The translations under genes and the position numbers were made by a program. A stretch of 60,857 bases of DNA from Desulfobacterales bacterium (lineage in GTDB: Bacteria; Desulfobacterota; Desulfobacteria; Desulfobacterales; UBA2156), in NCBI GenBank assembly GCA_027025555.1, contig JALVQN010000217.1, forward strand, positions 1-60,857, read 5' to 3'. Below the pieces are notes generated by a model that made no database searches, was not told the origin of the DNA, and saw only the letters and a list, made by a program, of their open reading frames with translations. Position 1 is the first letter of the stretch, and every line of letters begins with the position of its first letter. This document shows, one piece after another, positions 9,158-16,866 of this stretch.

Positions 9158-9658
9158 ATGGGAAATCAAGCAGAAGCGGCCGCCCTGGACGAGGCCCCGA
9201 AAATAGAAAAAGAGGCCGACATTCCGGAAGGGTGGGAACCCAATATCATTGCTTTTGCATGCCATTATTGCGCCTTTGCCGCCGCCGACCTGGCCGGCGT
9301 CATGCGGCTGTCTTACCCTCCCAACGTGAAGGTGATCCGTCTTCCCTGCACGGGAAAGCTGGACGAATACTATGTTCTGAGGGCCTTTGTCCGGGGGGTG
9401 GACGGCGTGTTCGTGGCGGGCTGACTGGAAGGTCAGTGCCATTTCCTGGAAGGAAATCTCAACGCCAAGAAGAAAGTCGCCCGTCTCAAGCATCTTTTGG
9501 CCGAAGTGGGCATCGACCCCCGGAGGGTGGAGATGTTCAATCTTTCCGCCGCCATGGGTCCCCGATGGGCCGAGATCTGTACCACCTTCACCCAGACCAT
9601 AAAGGAGCTGGGGCCCTCCCCGGTAGGGTTGGCCGGTCGCAGGCCCAAAGAAGGATAA
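9158..9658 (+). CDS. mvhD: MvhD-type hydrogenase/Hdr iron-sulfur subunit, selenoprotein (Sec89 from in-frame TGA)
   Basis: Reading through the TGA at 9422-9424 gives a full 166-residue MvhD homologue that ends at TAA 9656-9658. The N-terminal half has HYCAFAAADLAGVMRL, KVIRLPCTGKLD and DGVFVAG. The second half continues ULEGQCHFLEGN and AAMGPRWAEICTTF. The family normally has a cysteine at the TGA position (G-C-xxG-x-CH), so the codon is best read as selenocysteine. MvhD links HdrA to an electron donor through a 2Fe-2S centre. AAGGAGG precedes the ATG by eight bases. A SECIS-like hairpin follows the TGA. Read conventionally the gene would stop after 88 residues. Confidence 0.9.
9422..9457 (+). 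promoter_or_regulatory. Candidate bacterial SECIS element in mvhD
   Basis: After the TGA at 9422-9424, ATTTCC (9441-9446) pairs perfectly with GGAAAT (9452-9457) around the loop TGGAA. The apical GG lies about 23 bases after the TGA. Bacterial SECIS hairpins usually sit immediately 3' of the UGA, with a short stem and G-rich apical loop at about this distance. The structure is inferred by eye. Confidence 0.65.
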
Positions 9659-9668
9659 CGGAGGAGCT

Positions 9669-10352
9669 ATGATCGTTGCAAAGAGAAAACCCATCGAAGA
9701 AATCAAAGAGATGGTCAAAGGGTATCAGAAGGTCCTGAATGTGGGGTGCGGCACATGCGTGTCCGTCTGCCTGGTGGGAGGCGAAAAGGAGGTCAACATC
9801 CTCAATGCCGAACTCGAAATGGCTCGGAAGATGGAAGACAACCCCATTGAGATGGGCGCTGCCAGCGTGGAACGCCAGTGCGACCGGGAATTTTTGGCCG
9901 AACTGGACGACAAGGTGGGGGAATACGAGGCCCTCATGTCCATGGCCTGCGGGGTGGGCATCCAGTTTCTGGCGGAGCGCTTTCCGGACAAGCCGGTGCT
10001 GCCGGCGGTGGATACCACGGGACTGGCCGTGAACCAGGATGTGGGATGGTACGAAGAACGGTGCCGCTCCTGCGGCAGTTGCGTTTTGGGATGGACCGGG
10101 GGCATCTGCCCGGTGACCCTGTGCGCCAAGGGGCTTTATAACGGCCCCTGCGGCGGGACCAACAACGGAAGCTGTGAGATCGATCCCGAGCAGCCGTGCG
10201 CCTGGTTCAAGATTTACGAGCGGCTGGCCGGGCAGGGACGCTTGGACTTGATCAAGGAATTTCATCCGGCCAACGCGTGGCAGGATCAGGTCCCGCGGAC
10301 CCTGATTCAACCGGGATACGAAAAGGCGGAGGCGACCGGTCAAAAGACCTAA
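9669..10352 (+). CDS. metV: MetV-type zinc/iron-sulfur subunit of methylenetetrahydrofolate reductase
   Basis: 227 residues matching the MTHFR C-terminal-domain family (MetV). An N-terminal cysteine cluster includes C27/C30/C34 (VGCGTCVSVC). A central CRSCGSCVLGWTGGICPV and a C-terminal segment, CAKGLYNGPCGG then GSCEIDPEQPCAWF, follow. In acetogens MetV pairs with MetF and supplies electrons to its flavin. AGGAG precedes the ATG and the gene starts 10 bases after mvhD. The operon position fits MetV bridging the Hdr module and MetF. Confidence 0.9.
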   Translation: MIVAKRKPIEEIKEMVKGYQKVLNVGCGTCVSVCLVGGEKEVNILNAELEMARKMEDNPIEMGAASVERQCDREFLAELDDKVGEYEALMSMACGVGIQFLAERFPDKPVLPAVDTTGLAVNQDVGWYEERCRSCGSCVLGWTGGICPVTLCAKGLYNGPCGGTNNGSCEIDPEQPCAWFKIYERLAGQGRLDLIKEFHPANAWQDQVPRTLIQPGYEKAEATGQKT

Positions 10353-10426
10353 GAGGCGGAATCCATGGGGTGCCGAGGCATGAAGGGTCGCATCGTTGAA
10401 ACGAAACTTTTCGGGGAAAGGCGAAA

Positions 10427-11353
10427 ATGAAATCAGGAAGCAACTTGGAAAAGGTTCTGAAGAAAGGACATTTTGCATTTACCGGCGAGTTGGGTCCCCC
10501 CAGGGGCGCCAACGCCGAAGAAGTTCGGAAAAAGGCCGCCTTTTTGAAGGGGAACGTGGACTCGGTCAATATTACGGACAACCAGACCGCCATGGTCCGC
10601 ATGTCCAGCTGGGCTTCCTGCCTCCTGTTGATCCAGGAAGGCCTCGAACCCAATTACCAGATGGTGTGCCGGGACCGGAACCGTCTGGCCATGCAATCCG
10701 ATATCCTGGGCGCCTACGCCCTGGGGATTCGCAACATCCTTTGTCTTTCCGGCGACCATTGCAAGTTCGGGGATCATCCCCAGGCCAAGGGGGTCTTCGA
10801 TATCGATTCCATGCAACTGATCGCCATGGTCAAGAAGATGCGTGACGAAGGGCAGTTCCTCAGCGGTGGCGAACTGGATGAAGCCCCCAAGATGTTCATC
10901 GGTGCGGCGGCCAATCCCTTTGCCGATCCCTTTGAGTGGCGGGTGTACCGGCTGGCCAAAAAAGTCTCGGCGGGTGTGGATTTCATCCAGACCCAGTGTA
11001 TTTACAACATGGAAAAATTCAGACAATACATGAAACAGGCCAATGACATGGGGCTCACGGAGAAGGTCTTCATCCTGGCGGGCGTCACCCCCATGAAAAG
11101 CGTGGGCATGGCCAAGTACATGAAAAATAAAGTCCCGGGGATGGATGTCCCGGACGAGATCATCAAACGTCTCCAGGGCGTGGAAAAGAAGAAGCAGGCC
11201 GAAGAGGGGATCAAGATCGCCGTGGAGCAGATCGAGGAATTCAAGGAGATGAAAGGGGTCGCCGGCGTGCATCTCATGGCCATCGAATGGGAGCACAAGG
11301 TCCCCCAGATTGCCGAGATGGCCAAAGTCCTTCCCCGCCCCAAGCTGGAGTGA
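10427..11353 (+). CDS. metF: Methylenetetrahydrofolate reductase catalytic subunit
   Basis: 308 residues of the MTHFR beta/alpha-barrel family. Visible family segments are FTGELGPPRGAN near the start, CLSGDHCKFG in the folate/flavin region, and FIQTQCIYNMEKF. It interconverts methylene- and methyl-tetrahydrofolate in the methyl branch of the Wood-Ljungdahl pathway. It is the last gene of the operon; a 74-base gap separates it from metV and GGGGAAAGG precedes the ATG. An intrinsic terminator lies about 60 bases after the stop. The absence of a separate NAD(P)H-binding subunit suggests electrons arrive through MetV and Hdr. Confidence 0.92.
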   Translation: MKSGSNLEKVLKKGHFAFTGELGPPRGANAEEVRKKAAFLKGNVDSVNITDNQTAMVRMSSWASCLLLIQEGLEPNYQMVCRDRNRLAMQSDILGAYALGIRNILCLSGDHCKFGDHPQAKGVFDIDSMQLIAMVKKMRDEGQFLSGGELDEAPKMFIGAAANPFADPFEWRVYRLAKKVSAGVDFIQTQCIYNMEKFRQYMKQANDMGLTEKVFILAGVTPMKSVGMAKYMKNKVPGMDVPDEIIKRLQGVEKKKQAEEGIKIAVEQIEEFKEMKGVAGVHLMAIEWEHKVPQIAEMAKVLPRPKLE

Positions 11354-11414
11354 CAAGGATGCGGCCGCGGCAAACCCGGGCCCTTTCCGGGCGCGGCCGA
11401 TGCCCTGGATGTTG

Positions 11415-11453
11415 ACGGCCTGATTCCCGGTGGGGGATCGGGCCGTTTTTTTT
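11415..11453 (+). terminator. Intrinsic terminator of the hdr-met operon
   Basis: ACGGCCTGATTCCC (11415-11428) pairs with GGGGATCGGGCCGT (11433-11446) through a 14-base stem with two G-U pairs, followed by a run of T to 11453. This is a textbook rho-independent terminator, 60 bases after the metF stop. Confidence 0.88.
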
Positions 11454-11539
11454 GCCCTTTACAACCCTTCCCGTTCAACCCCTTTTTCCCCTCAGCGCAT
11501 TATTTCCTTGACAGGCGCCTCGCGATATGAAACAAATCC

Positions 11540-11566
11540 TTCATAAATTTATTTTATGAAATAAAT
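11540..11566. promoter_or_regulatory. AT-rich nested palindromes, candidate RpiR-type operator
   Basis: TTCATAA (11540-11546) and TTATGAA (11554-11560) form a 7-base inverted repeat with a 7-base spacer. Overlapping it, ATTTATTT (11547-11554) and AAATAAAT (11559-11566) form an 8-base inverted repeat with a 4-base spacer. The site lies 14 bases before the start codon of the RpiR-type gene. A TTGACA hexamer lies upstream at 11508-11513, without a clear -10 at 17 bases. Autoregulation is likely but not shown. Confidence 0.5.
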
Positions 11567-11579
11567 TCCTCATATTCCA

Positions 11580-12500
11580 ATGAATACCCACGACATCTTC
11601 CAACAGATTTCGGCGAACTATGAAAGGCTTCCGCCCAGTCAAAAAAAGGTTGCCGAATATATCTTCCATCACCTGAATCAAGCCATCCTGCTCAATGCCA
11701 ACCAGGTGGCCCTCAAGGCCAAGGTTTCTGAGGCCACGGTCATCCGCTTTTTCAATGGCCTCGGCTTCTCCGGGTTTGCGGAGTTTAAGCGGGTCCTCGG
11801 CCGGAAGATCATGGCCGATCATTCCACTTCCTCCCGGTTGATCGAATCGGCCAAGACCCTGGAGGGCCGCGATTCCCTTTTTTCAGACATTTTGCTGGAA
11901 GACATTGAAAAGATCAAAGCACTGGCGTCTCGGATTCCGGATAAGACCTTCAACACGGCGGTGGAGAAACTCTGCTCGGCCAGGAGGCTCTACGTCCTGG
12001 GATTGCGATCCAGCCATGCCCTGGCCTTTTACCTGGCCTTCGACCTTCGCTTTTTCCTGGATTCCGTTCGGTTGATCCAGCCGGGGGTGGGGGATATCCC
12101 CGAGCAACTGCGGGACATGGGCCCCCCCGATGTCCTGGTCGTCATCAGTTTCAAAAGACACACCCGAACCACGGTGGAGCTTACCGAAAGGATAAAACCG
12201 AAAGGGCCCTTCATCATTGCCATCACCAACAGCGCGCTTTCTCCCACCGCCCAGTTGAGCGATATGGCGCTGATCGCCGAAACAAAGATACCGGCCCATT
12301 TCGAATCCTATACGGCCCCCATGAGCCTGATCAATGCGCTTATCACGGCCATTGCCCTGCGGAAAAAGGACCAGGCCATCCCCGTGCTGAAGCGCCTGGA
12401 AGAGGAATTTTCAAGATTCAACACCTTCGTCAAACAGGGCCCGGACGCGTTTGACCGAGCGCCCTTGAAACAGGGGGATTTCTTGCAGGAGGAAAAATGA
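11580..12500 (+). CDS. MurR/RpiR-family transcriptional regulator (HTH + SIS)
   Basis: 306 residues. An N-terminal RpiR-type helix-turn-helix (residues ~1-75, with LNANQVALKAKVSEATVIRF) is followed by a SIS phosphosugar-binding-fold domain (~125-255, with GLRSSHALAFYLAFDL). Family members sense a sugar phosphate or related ligand and control adjacent catabolic genes. Here the neighbours are CoA-ester and transport genes, so the ligand may not be a sugar. The ATG at 11580 lacks a strong ribosome-binding site. The stop overlaps the next gene as ATGA. Confidence 0.88.
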   Translation: MNTHDIFQQISANYERLPPSQKKVAEYIFHHLNQAILLNANQVALKAKVSEATVIRFFNGLGFSGFAEFKRVLGRKIMADHSTSSRLIESAKTLEGRDSLFSDILLEDIEKIKALASRIPDKTFNTAVEKLCSARRLYVLGLRSSHALAFYLAFDLRFFLDSVRLIQPGVGDIPEQLRDMGPPDVLVVISFKRHTRTTVELTERIKPKGPFIIAITNSALSPTAQLSDMALIAETKIPAHFESYTAPMSLINALITAIALRKKDQAIPVLKRLEEEFSRFNTFVKQGPDAFDRAPLKQGDFLQEEK

Positions 12501-13261
12501 CCTTCGAATGTATTGTCTATGAAAAGGAAGACGGTGTTGCCACCATCAAGTTGAACCGACCCCGGGTCCTCAATGCCATGAACCGGCAGCTGTGGCTCGA
12601 CTTCCAGGAAGCCCTGGCCGATGCAAAGAGGGACGCGGCCGTCAAGGTCGTGATCGTCACGGGGGAGGGACGGGCGTTTTCCACCGGTGCCGACTTGAAG
12701 GATTCAAAGGGGCGGAGCCTGCGCGATTACCGGGCCTACCTGGAGGCGTTGCAGGAAACCTCCCGGACCATCATCCGCTTCGAAAAACCCACCATTGCGG
12801 CCATCAACGGCTATGCCCTGGGGTCGGGGTATGAACTGGCCCTGGCCTGCGACATCCGCATTGCGGCTGAAGAAGCCAAGATCGGCTCTCCCGAAGCCAA
12901 GGTGACGTCCTCGGTGACCGGCGGCGCCATGCGCCTGGTCCAGGATTTAATCGGACCGGGAAAGGCCCGGGAACTCCTCTTCACCGCAGAGTACATCGAT
13001 GGCCGGGAGGCTGAACGAATCGGGCTGGTCAACAAGGCCGTGCCCCTGGACCGGCTCATGGAGGAGGCGCGAACCATGGCGGCGAAAATCGCCCGAAACT
13101 CGGCCTTTTCCATTAAACTGATCAAAAAAGGCCTCCTGATGGCCAAAGACAATGTGAGCATGGAGGCACTCATGGATTTTGAGGTGGAAGCCTGTCTGGC
13201 CTGTGTGTCCACCCAGGAGCGGGAGAAATCCTTGGAGGCCTTTGCGGAAAGGAAGCGATAG
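12497..13261 (+). CDS. Enoyl-CoA hydratase/isomerase family protein
   Basis: 254 residues with the crotonase fold. The oxyanion-hole segments are FSTGADLKD and INGYALGSGYELALACD. The glutamate in GSGYE is at the first catalytic position. The second is in GSPEAKVTSSVTGG, which departs from the usual PE...PGxGG sequence, so the substrate or reaction may differ from classical hydration. AGGAGG precedes the ATG, which overlaps the regulator's stop. It lies eight bases before the acyl-CoA synthetase gene. Confidence 0.9.
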   Translation: MTFECIVYEKEDGVATIKLNRPRVLNAMNRQLWLDFQEALADAKRDAAVKVVIVTGEGRAFSTGADLKDSKGRSLRDYRAYLEALQETSRTIIRFEKPTIAAINGYALGSGYELALACDIRIAAEEAKIGSPEAKVTSSVTGGAMRLVQDLIGPGKARELLFTAEYIDGREAERIGLVNKAVPLDRLMEEARTMAAKIARNSAFSIKLIKKGLLMAKDNVSMEALMDFEVEACLACVSTQEREKSLEAFAERKR

Positions 13262-13269
13262 GAGGAAGC

Positions 13270-15411
13270 ATGTCCCTTGAAAGGGTGTTGAATGCCGGGT
13301 CGGTGGCCATTGTGGGGGCCTCGAAAAACGAAACCAAGCGGGGGTATCAGGCCATTCGTACCCTGCTTTCGGAAAACTACGCCGGGAAAATCTTCCCCGT
13401 CAATCCCAAGGAAAAAAGCATCTTGGGGTTGATGTGCTATCCAAAAGTGTCGGAGATTCCAGACCCGGTGGATCTGGCCCTGATCACCACACCGGCAAAG
13501 ACGCTGCCGGCCATTTTGGAAGATTGCGGGGCCAAAGGGGTGAAGGGGGCCGTGATCATCGCCGGCGGCTTCCAAGAGCTGGGAAAGGAGGGTAAAAAAC
13601 TCCAGGACACGGTGGTGGCAACGGCGAAAAAGTATGCCATCCGGCTCATCGGCCCCAACACTTCCGGGATGATGAACCTGAAAATAAACCTGAATCTCGT
13701 GGGCATGCGGGACGTGCCCAAGGGGGATATCGCCCTGCTGACCCAGAGCGGCAACATGGCCCTGACCATGATCACCGAGGCGAAGAACAACAGCAAGAGG
13801 GGATTTTCCTACTACGTGGGCGTGGGGAACGAAGCGGACATCCATTTCCACGAGTATCTGGCCCATTTCCGGGCGGATCCCGACACACGCGCCGTATTGA
13901 TGTACGTGGAGGGCATGCGGGACGGCCGCGCCTTTTTGGCCGAAGCCCGGCGAACCACGCGGGAAAAACCCATCGTCCTGTTGAAAAGCGGGCGGTCCGA
14001 CACGGGCCGGCGTTCGGCAGGCTCCCACACCGGGGCCCTGGCCGGAATGCCGGAAGTGGCGAAAGGGGCCTATACCCGGGCGGGGGTCATCGTTTTGGAA
14101 CACAGCGACGAGCTGTTTCCCGTGACCGAAACCGTATCGAGCCTGCCGCCCATCACCAACAATGCCGTGGCGATTTTAGCCGATGGGGGCGGGCATGCCA
14201 CCATCGCTTCCGATTTGTTGACGGATATGGGCATAAAGATTCCCATTCTCCACGACCAAACCCAAAAGAAGTTGAGAGAGATCCTGCCCTTTGCCGCCTC
14301 CGTGCCGAACCCCGTGGACGTGGCCGGGGGCGGCGACGCCGATCCTTCCATCTTTGCCGAATGCGCCAGGATCATCCTGGAAGATCCGGCTGTTGGAGGA
14401 CTCTTGATGGTGGGGCTTTTCGGAGGCTACGGGATCCGGTTCGCCGAAAGCCTGGCGGCCATCGAAGAAGCGGCCGCCCGCAACATGGGACAACTGGTGC
14501 AAGCGGTCAAAAAGCCCATGGTGGTGCACAGCCTTTTCAATTCGGCCAAGCCTCCCGCCCTCGACATCCTCAAGTCCCGGGGGATCACGGTCTACGATTC
14601 CCTCGATATTGCTTGTAAAAGCATCAGCGCCCTGGCGCAATACGGGGCCTACTTGAATTCGCCCCCCCAAGAAGGAGGGCTCGTGTTTCAGTGGGGGGCC
14701 AAAGCCACACCTGAGGGGAAAAAGATCCTGGAGACCGCCCGGGCCCAGGGCCGATGGGCGCTTTTGGAACACGAGGCCATGGCGTTGTTGGGCGCCCACG
14801 GGTTGCCCGTTTTTCCGGCCCCGCCCTCCCAATCCGCCGAAGAAGCCGTGGCAGCGGCGGAGAAAATAGACGGCCCGGTGGTCATGAAGATTGTTTCTCC
14901 GGACATCCTGCACAAGAGCGACGCCGGAGGGGTTCGATTGAATTTGTCCACGGCCGGGGAAATCCGGCAGGCCTTTGAAGAAATCCGCGCCAATGCAAAA
15001 AAGTTTAATCCAAAGGCCGAAATCCGTGGCATAAGCGTGGCGCCCATGGCCGAGCCGGGCGTCGAGATCATTGTGGGGACCAAGGACGACGATCAGTTCG
15101 GACCCATCATCATGTTCGGGCTGGGGGGGGTCCTGGTGGAGATCTTCAAGGATGTCACCTTCCGGGTTTTGCCGCTGACCCCCCTGGGGGCCCAGGGGAT
15201 GATACGCGAGTTCAAGGCAAGGGCCATCCTGGATGGCGTACGCGGCAATCCGCCGGTGGACAAGGAAGCCATTAAGGCCTTGTTGCTGAAGGTCTCCGAA
15301 GTCATCGAATCGTATCCGGAAATCGCAGAAATGGATCTCAACCCGGTCATGGTCTATGAAAAGGGATTGCACATCGTGGATGCCCGGATCCTACTGCAGG
15401 AAGCGTCTTGA
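13270..15411 (+). CDS. ADP-forming acyl-CoA (acetate-CoA ligase-like) synthetase
   Basis: 713 residues in the NDP-forming acyl-CoA synthetase superfamily. Order: a CoA-binding Rossmann domain (~1-130), succinyl-CoA-ligase-like domains (~140-460), and an ATP-grasp domain (~490-713). His253 in GSHTGALAG matches the phosphorylated histidine of the family. It makes or breaks an acyl-CoA thioester at the cost or gain of one ATP. With the hydratase and TAXI transporter alongside, it probably activates an imported carboxylic acid; which acid cannot be told. AGGAGGAAGC precedes the ATG. Confidence 0.9.
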   Translation: MSLERVLNAGSVAIVGASKNETKRGYQAIRTLLSENYAGKIFPVNPKEKSILGLMCYPKVSEIPDPVDLALITTPAKTLPAILEDCGAKGVKGAVIIAGGFQELGKEGKKLQDTVVATAKKYAIRLIGPNTSGMMNLKINLNLVGMRDVPKGDIALLTQSGNMALTMITEAKNNSKRGFSYYVGVGNEADIHFHEYLAHFRADPDTRAVLMYVEGMRDGRAFLAEARRTTREKPIVLLKSGRSDTGRRSAGSHTGALAGMPEVAKGAYTRAGVIVLEHSDELFPVTETVSSLPPITNNAVAILADGGGHATIASDLLTDMGIKIPILHDQTQKKLREILPFAASVPNPVDVAGGGDADPSIFAECARIILEDPAVGGLLMVGLFGGYGIRFAESLAAIEEAAARNMGQLVQAVKKPMVVHSLFNSAKPPALDILKSRGITVYDSLDIACKSISALAQYGAYLNSPPQEGGLVFQWGAKATPEGKKILETARAQGRWALLEHEAMALLGAHGLPVFPAPPSQSAEEAVAAAEKIDGPVVMKIVSPDILHKSDAGGVRLNLSTAGEIRQAFEEIRANAKKFNPKAEIRGISVAPMAEPGVEIIVGTKDDDQFGPIIMFGLGGVLVEIFKDVTFRVLPLTPLGAQGMIREFKARAILDGVRGNPPVDKEAIKALLLKVSEVIESYPEIAEMDLNPVMVYEKGLHIVDARILLQEAS

Positions 15412-15579
15412 TAAAAAGGGTTGCCCCGTAAGCTGGGATTTGATAAAAATCTTGGGCCTGTATCCTTGTGATTACTAAAAGGTTTCGCGGTACATCAACA
15501 GAAAGGAGGTGTTCATTTCCCGCCGTTTTTTTCCACCGGAATTTTTTTCCAACCCCATCCCTCATGGAAAGGAGGTCAC

Positions 15580-16560
15580 ATGAAAAAAGGATTTGTTTTA
15601 TCCATTGCGCTGGTTTTCGGTTTGGGAATCCTCATGGGTGCCGGGCCGGCGCCGGTCAAGGCGGAACAGAAGTTCGTCACCATCGGAACCGGGGGGGTAA
15701 CCGGTGTCTACTACCCCACAGGCGGTGCCATTTGTCGATTGGTCAATAAAACCCGGAAGGTCCACGGCATCCGTTGCTCCGTGGAGAGCACCGGAGGGTC
15801 CATTTACAACCTGAACGCCATTGCCGCCGGAGAACTGGACATGGGTGTGGCCCAGTCCGACTGGCAGTACCACGCCTATCACGGCACCAGCAAGTTCAAA
15901 GACAAGGGGCCCAACAAGGACCTGAGATCGGTCTTTTCCATTCACCCCGAGCCGTTCACCGTTGTGGCGCGAAAAGATTCGGGCATCAAAAAGTTCCAGG
16001 ACCTCAAGGGCAAACGGGTCAACATCGGCAACCCGGGGTCCGGACAGCGGGGCACCATGGAAGTGGTCATGAAAGCCTTTGGATGGACCAAAGCCGATTT
16101 CAAACTCGCCTCGGAGCTCAAATCCGCCGAGCAGTCCAAGGCCCTTTGCGACAACAAGATCGATGCCATGGTCTTCACCGTGGGGCATCCCAGCGGATCC
16201 ATCAAAGAGGCCACCACGTCGTGCGACTCCGTGATCGTTGAAGTCTCCGGCCCGGAAATCGACGCACTGGTCAAGAAGCATCCCTACTACCGATACGCGG
16301 TGATTCCCGGCGGGATGTACCGGGGGACGGATCATGACGTGAAGACCTTCGGCGTGGGCGCCACTTTCGTGACTTCCGCAAAAGTTCCTGAAGAGATCAT
16401 TTACTATGTGGTCAAGGCGGTCTTTGACAACTTCGATGAGTTCAAGAAGCTGCATCCGGCCTTCAAGGTTCTGAAAAAAGAAGAAATGATCAAAGACGGC
16501 CTTTCTGCACCGCTGCACAGGGGCGCCGTCAAATACTACAAAGAAGCCGGGTTGATGTAA
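15580..16560 (+). CDS. TAXI-family TRAP transporter solute-binding protein
   Basis: 326 residues. A signal peptide (KKGF then a hydrophobic core, cleavage near VKA-EQ) is followed by the TAXI domain, recognisable from [39 protein letters not shown] and the second-lobe [18 protein letters not shown]. It binds an organic acid in the periplasm and delivers it to the permease. GGAAAGGAGG lies before the ATG. A stem-loop after the stop may lower read-through into the permease gene. Confidence 0.93.
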   Translation: MKKGFVLSIALVFGLGILMGAGPAPVKAEQKFVTIGTGGVTGVYYPTGGAICRLVNKTRKVHGIRCSVESTGGSIYNLNAIAAGELDMGVAQSDWQYHAYHGTSKFKDKGPNKDLRSVFSIHPEPFTVVARKDSGIKKFQDLKGKRVNIGNPGSGQRGTMEVVMKAFGWTKADFKLASELKSAEQSKALCDNKIDAMVFTVGHPSGSIKEATTSCDSVIVEVSGPEIDALVKKHPYYRYAVIPGGMYRGTDHDVKTFGVGATFVTSAKVPEEIIYYVVKAVFDNFDEFKKLHPAFKVLKKEEMIKDGLSAPLHRGAVKYYKEAGLM

Positions 16561-16866
16561 GAAAAAAGGATACCGGGGGTGCGCCGGCGCCATCGAGCGC
16601 ACTCCCGGATCCCGTTTTTTGACGCTTCCCGGCAAAAAAAGAGGCGTTTGATCCGTTTCAATCCTACGCTCTGCCTTACGCCTCTCCGCTTTGCTGAAAA
16701 GGACGCATCCGCTCAAGGCAAAATAGCTTTTTCCCCGGAAAGGAGTTGCGCCCGCGATGACGGGTTGGAAGGGAGGCCTTTTGGGGATGAAACGGATCGT
16801 TAGACCAGACCCTGCAACATGCGAGCATAGGACCCCTGGCATCATTATCATCAAAGGATCAATGCC
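16561..16866. other. 306-base intergenic stretch between TAXI binding protein and permease
   Basis: It holds a strong GC-rich hairpin at 16573-16608 with a T-run at 16615-16620, and a weaker inverted repeat (GAGGCGT 16641-16647 with ACGCCTC 16678-16684). A possible 37-codon reading frame (ATG 16757, stop TGA 16868-16870) ends exactly over the permease start as ATGA. AAAGGAG lies 11 bases before that ATG. I see no recognised protein or RNA family here. Confidence 0.6.
16573..16620 (+). terminator. Stem-loop/attenuator between solute-binding protein and permease
   Basis: CCGGGGGTGCGC (16573-16584) pairs with GCGCACTCCCGG (16597-16608) with one G-U pair. Six bases later a run of six T follows. 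The gap before the T-run makes it imperfect, so it more likely gives partial termination or mRNA protection than a full stop. Confidence 0.55.

Noticed and set aside
9158-9424. mvhD as a truncated 88-residue gene or a pseudogene
   Set aside because: Family sequence continues in the same frame directly after the TGA to a normal stop, with a SECIS-like hairpin; no frameshift or decay is visible.
11360-11400. GC-rich inverted repeats just after metF as a second terminator
   Set aside because: Arms are irregular and no T-run follows; the clear terminator is at 11415-11453.
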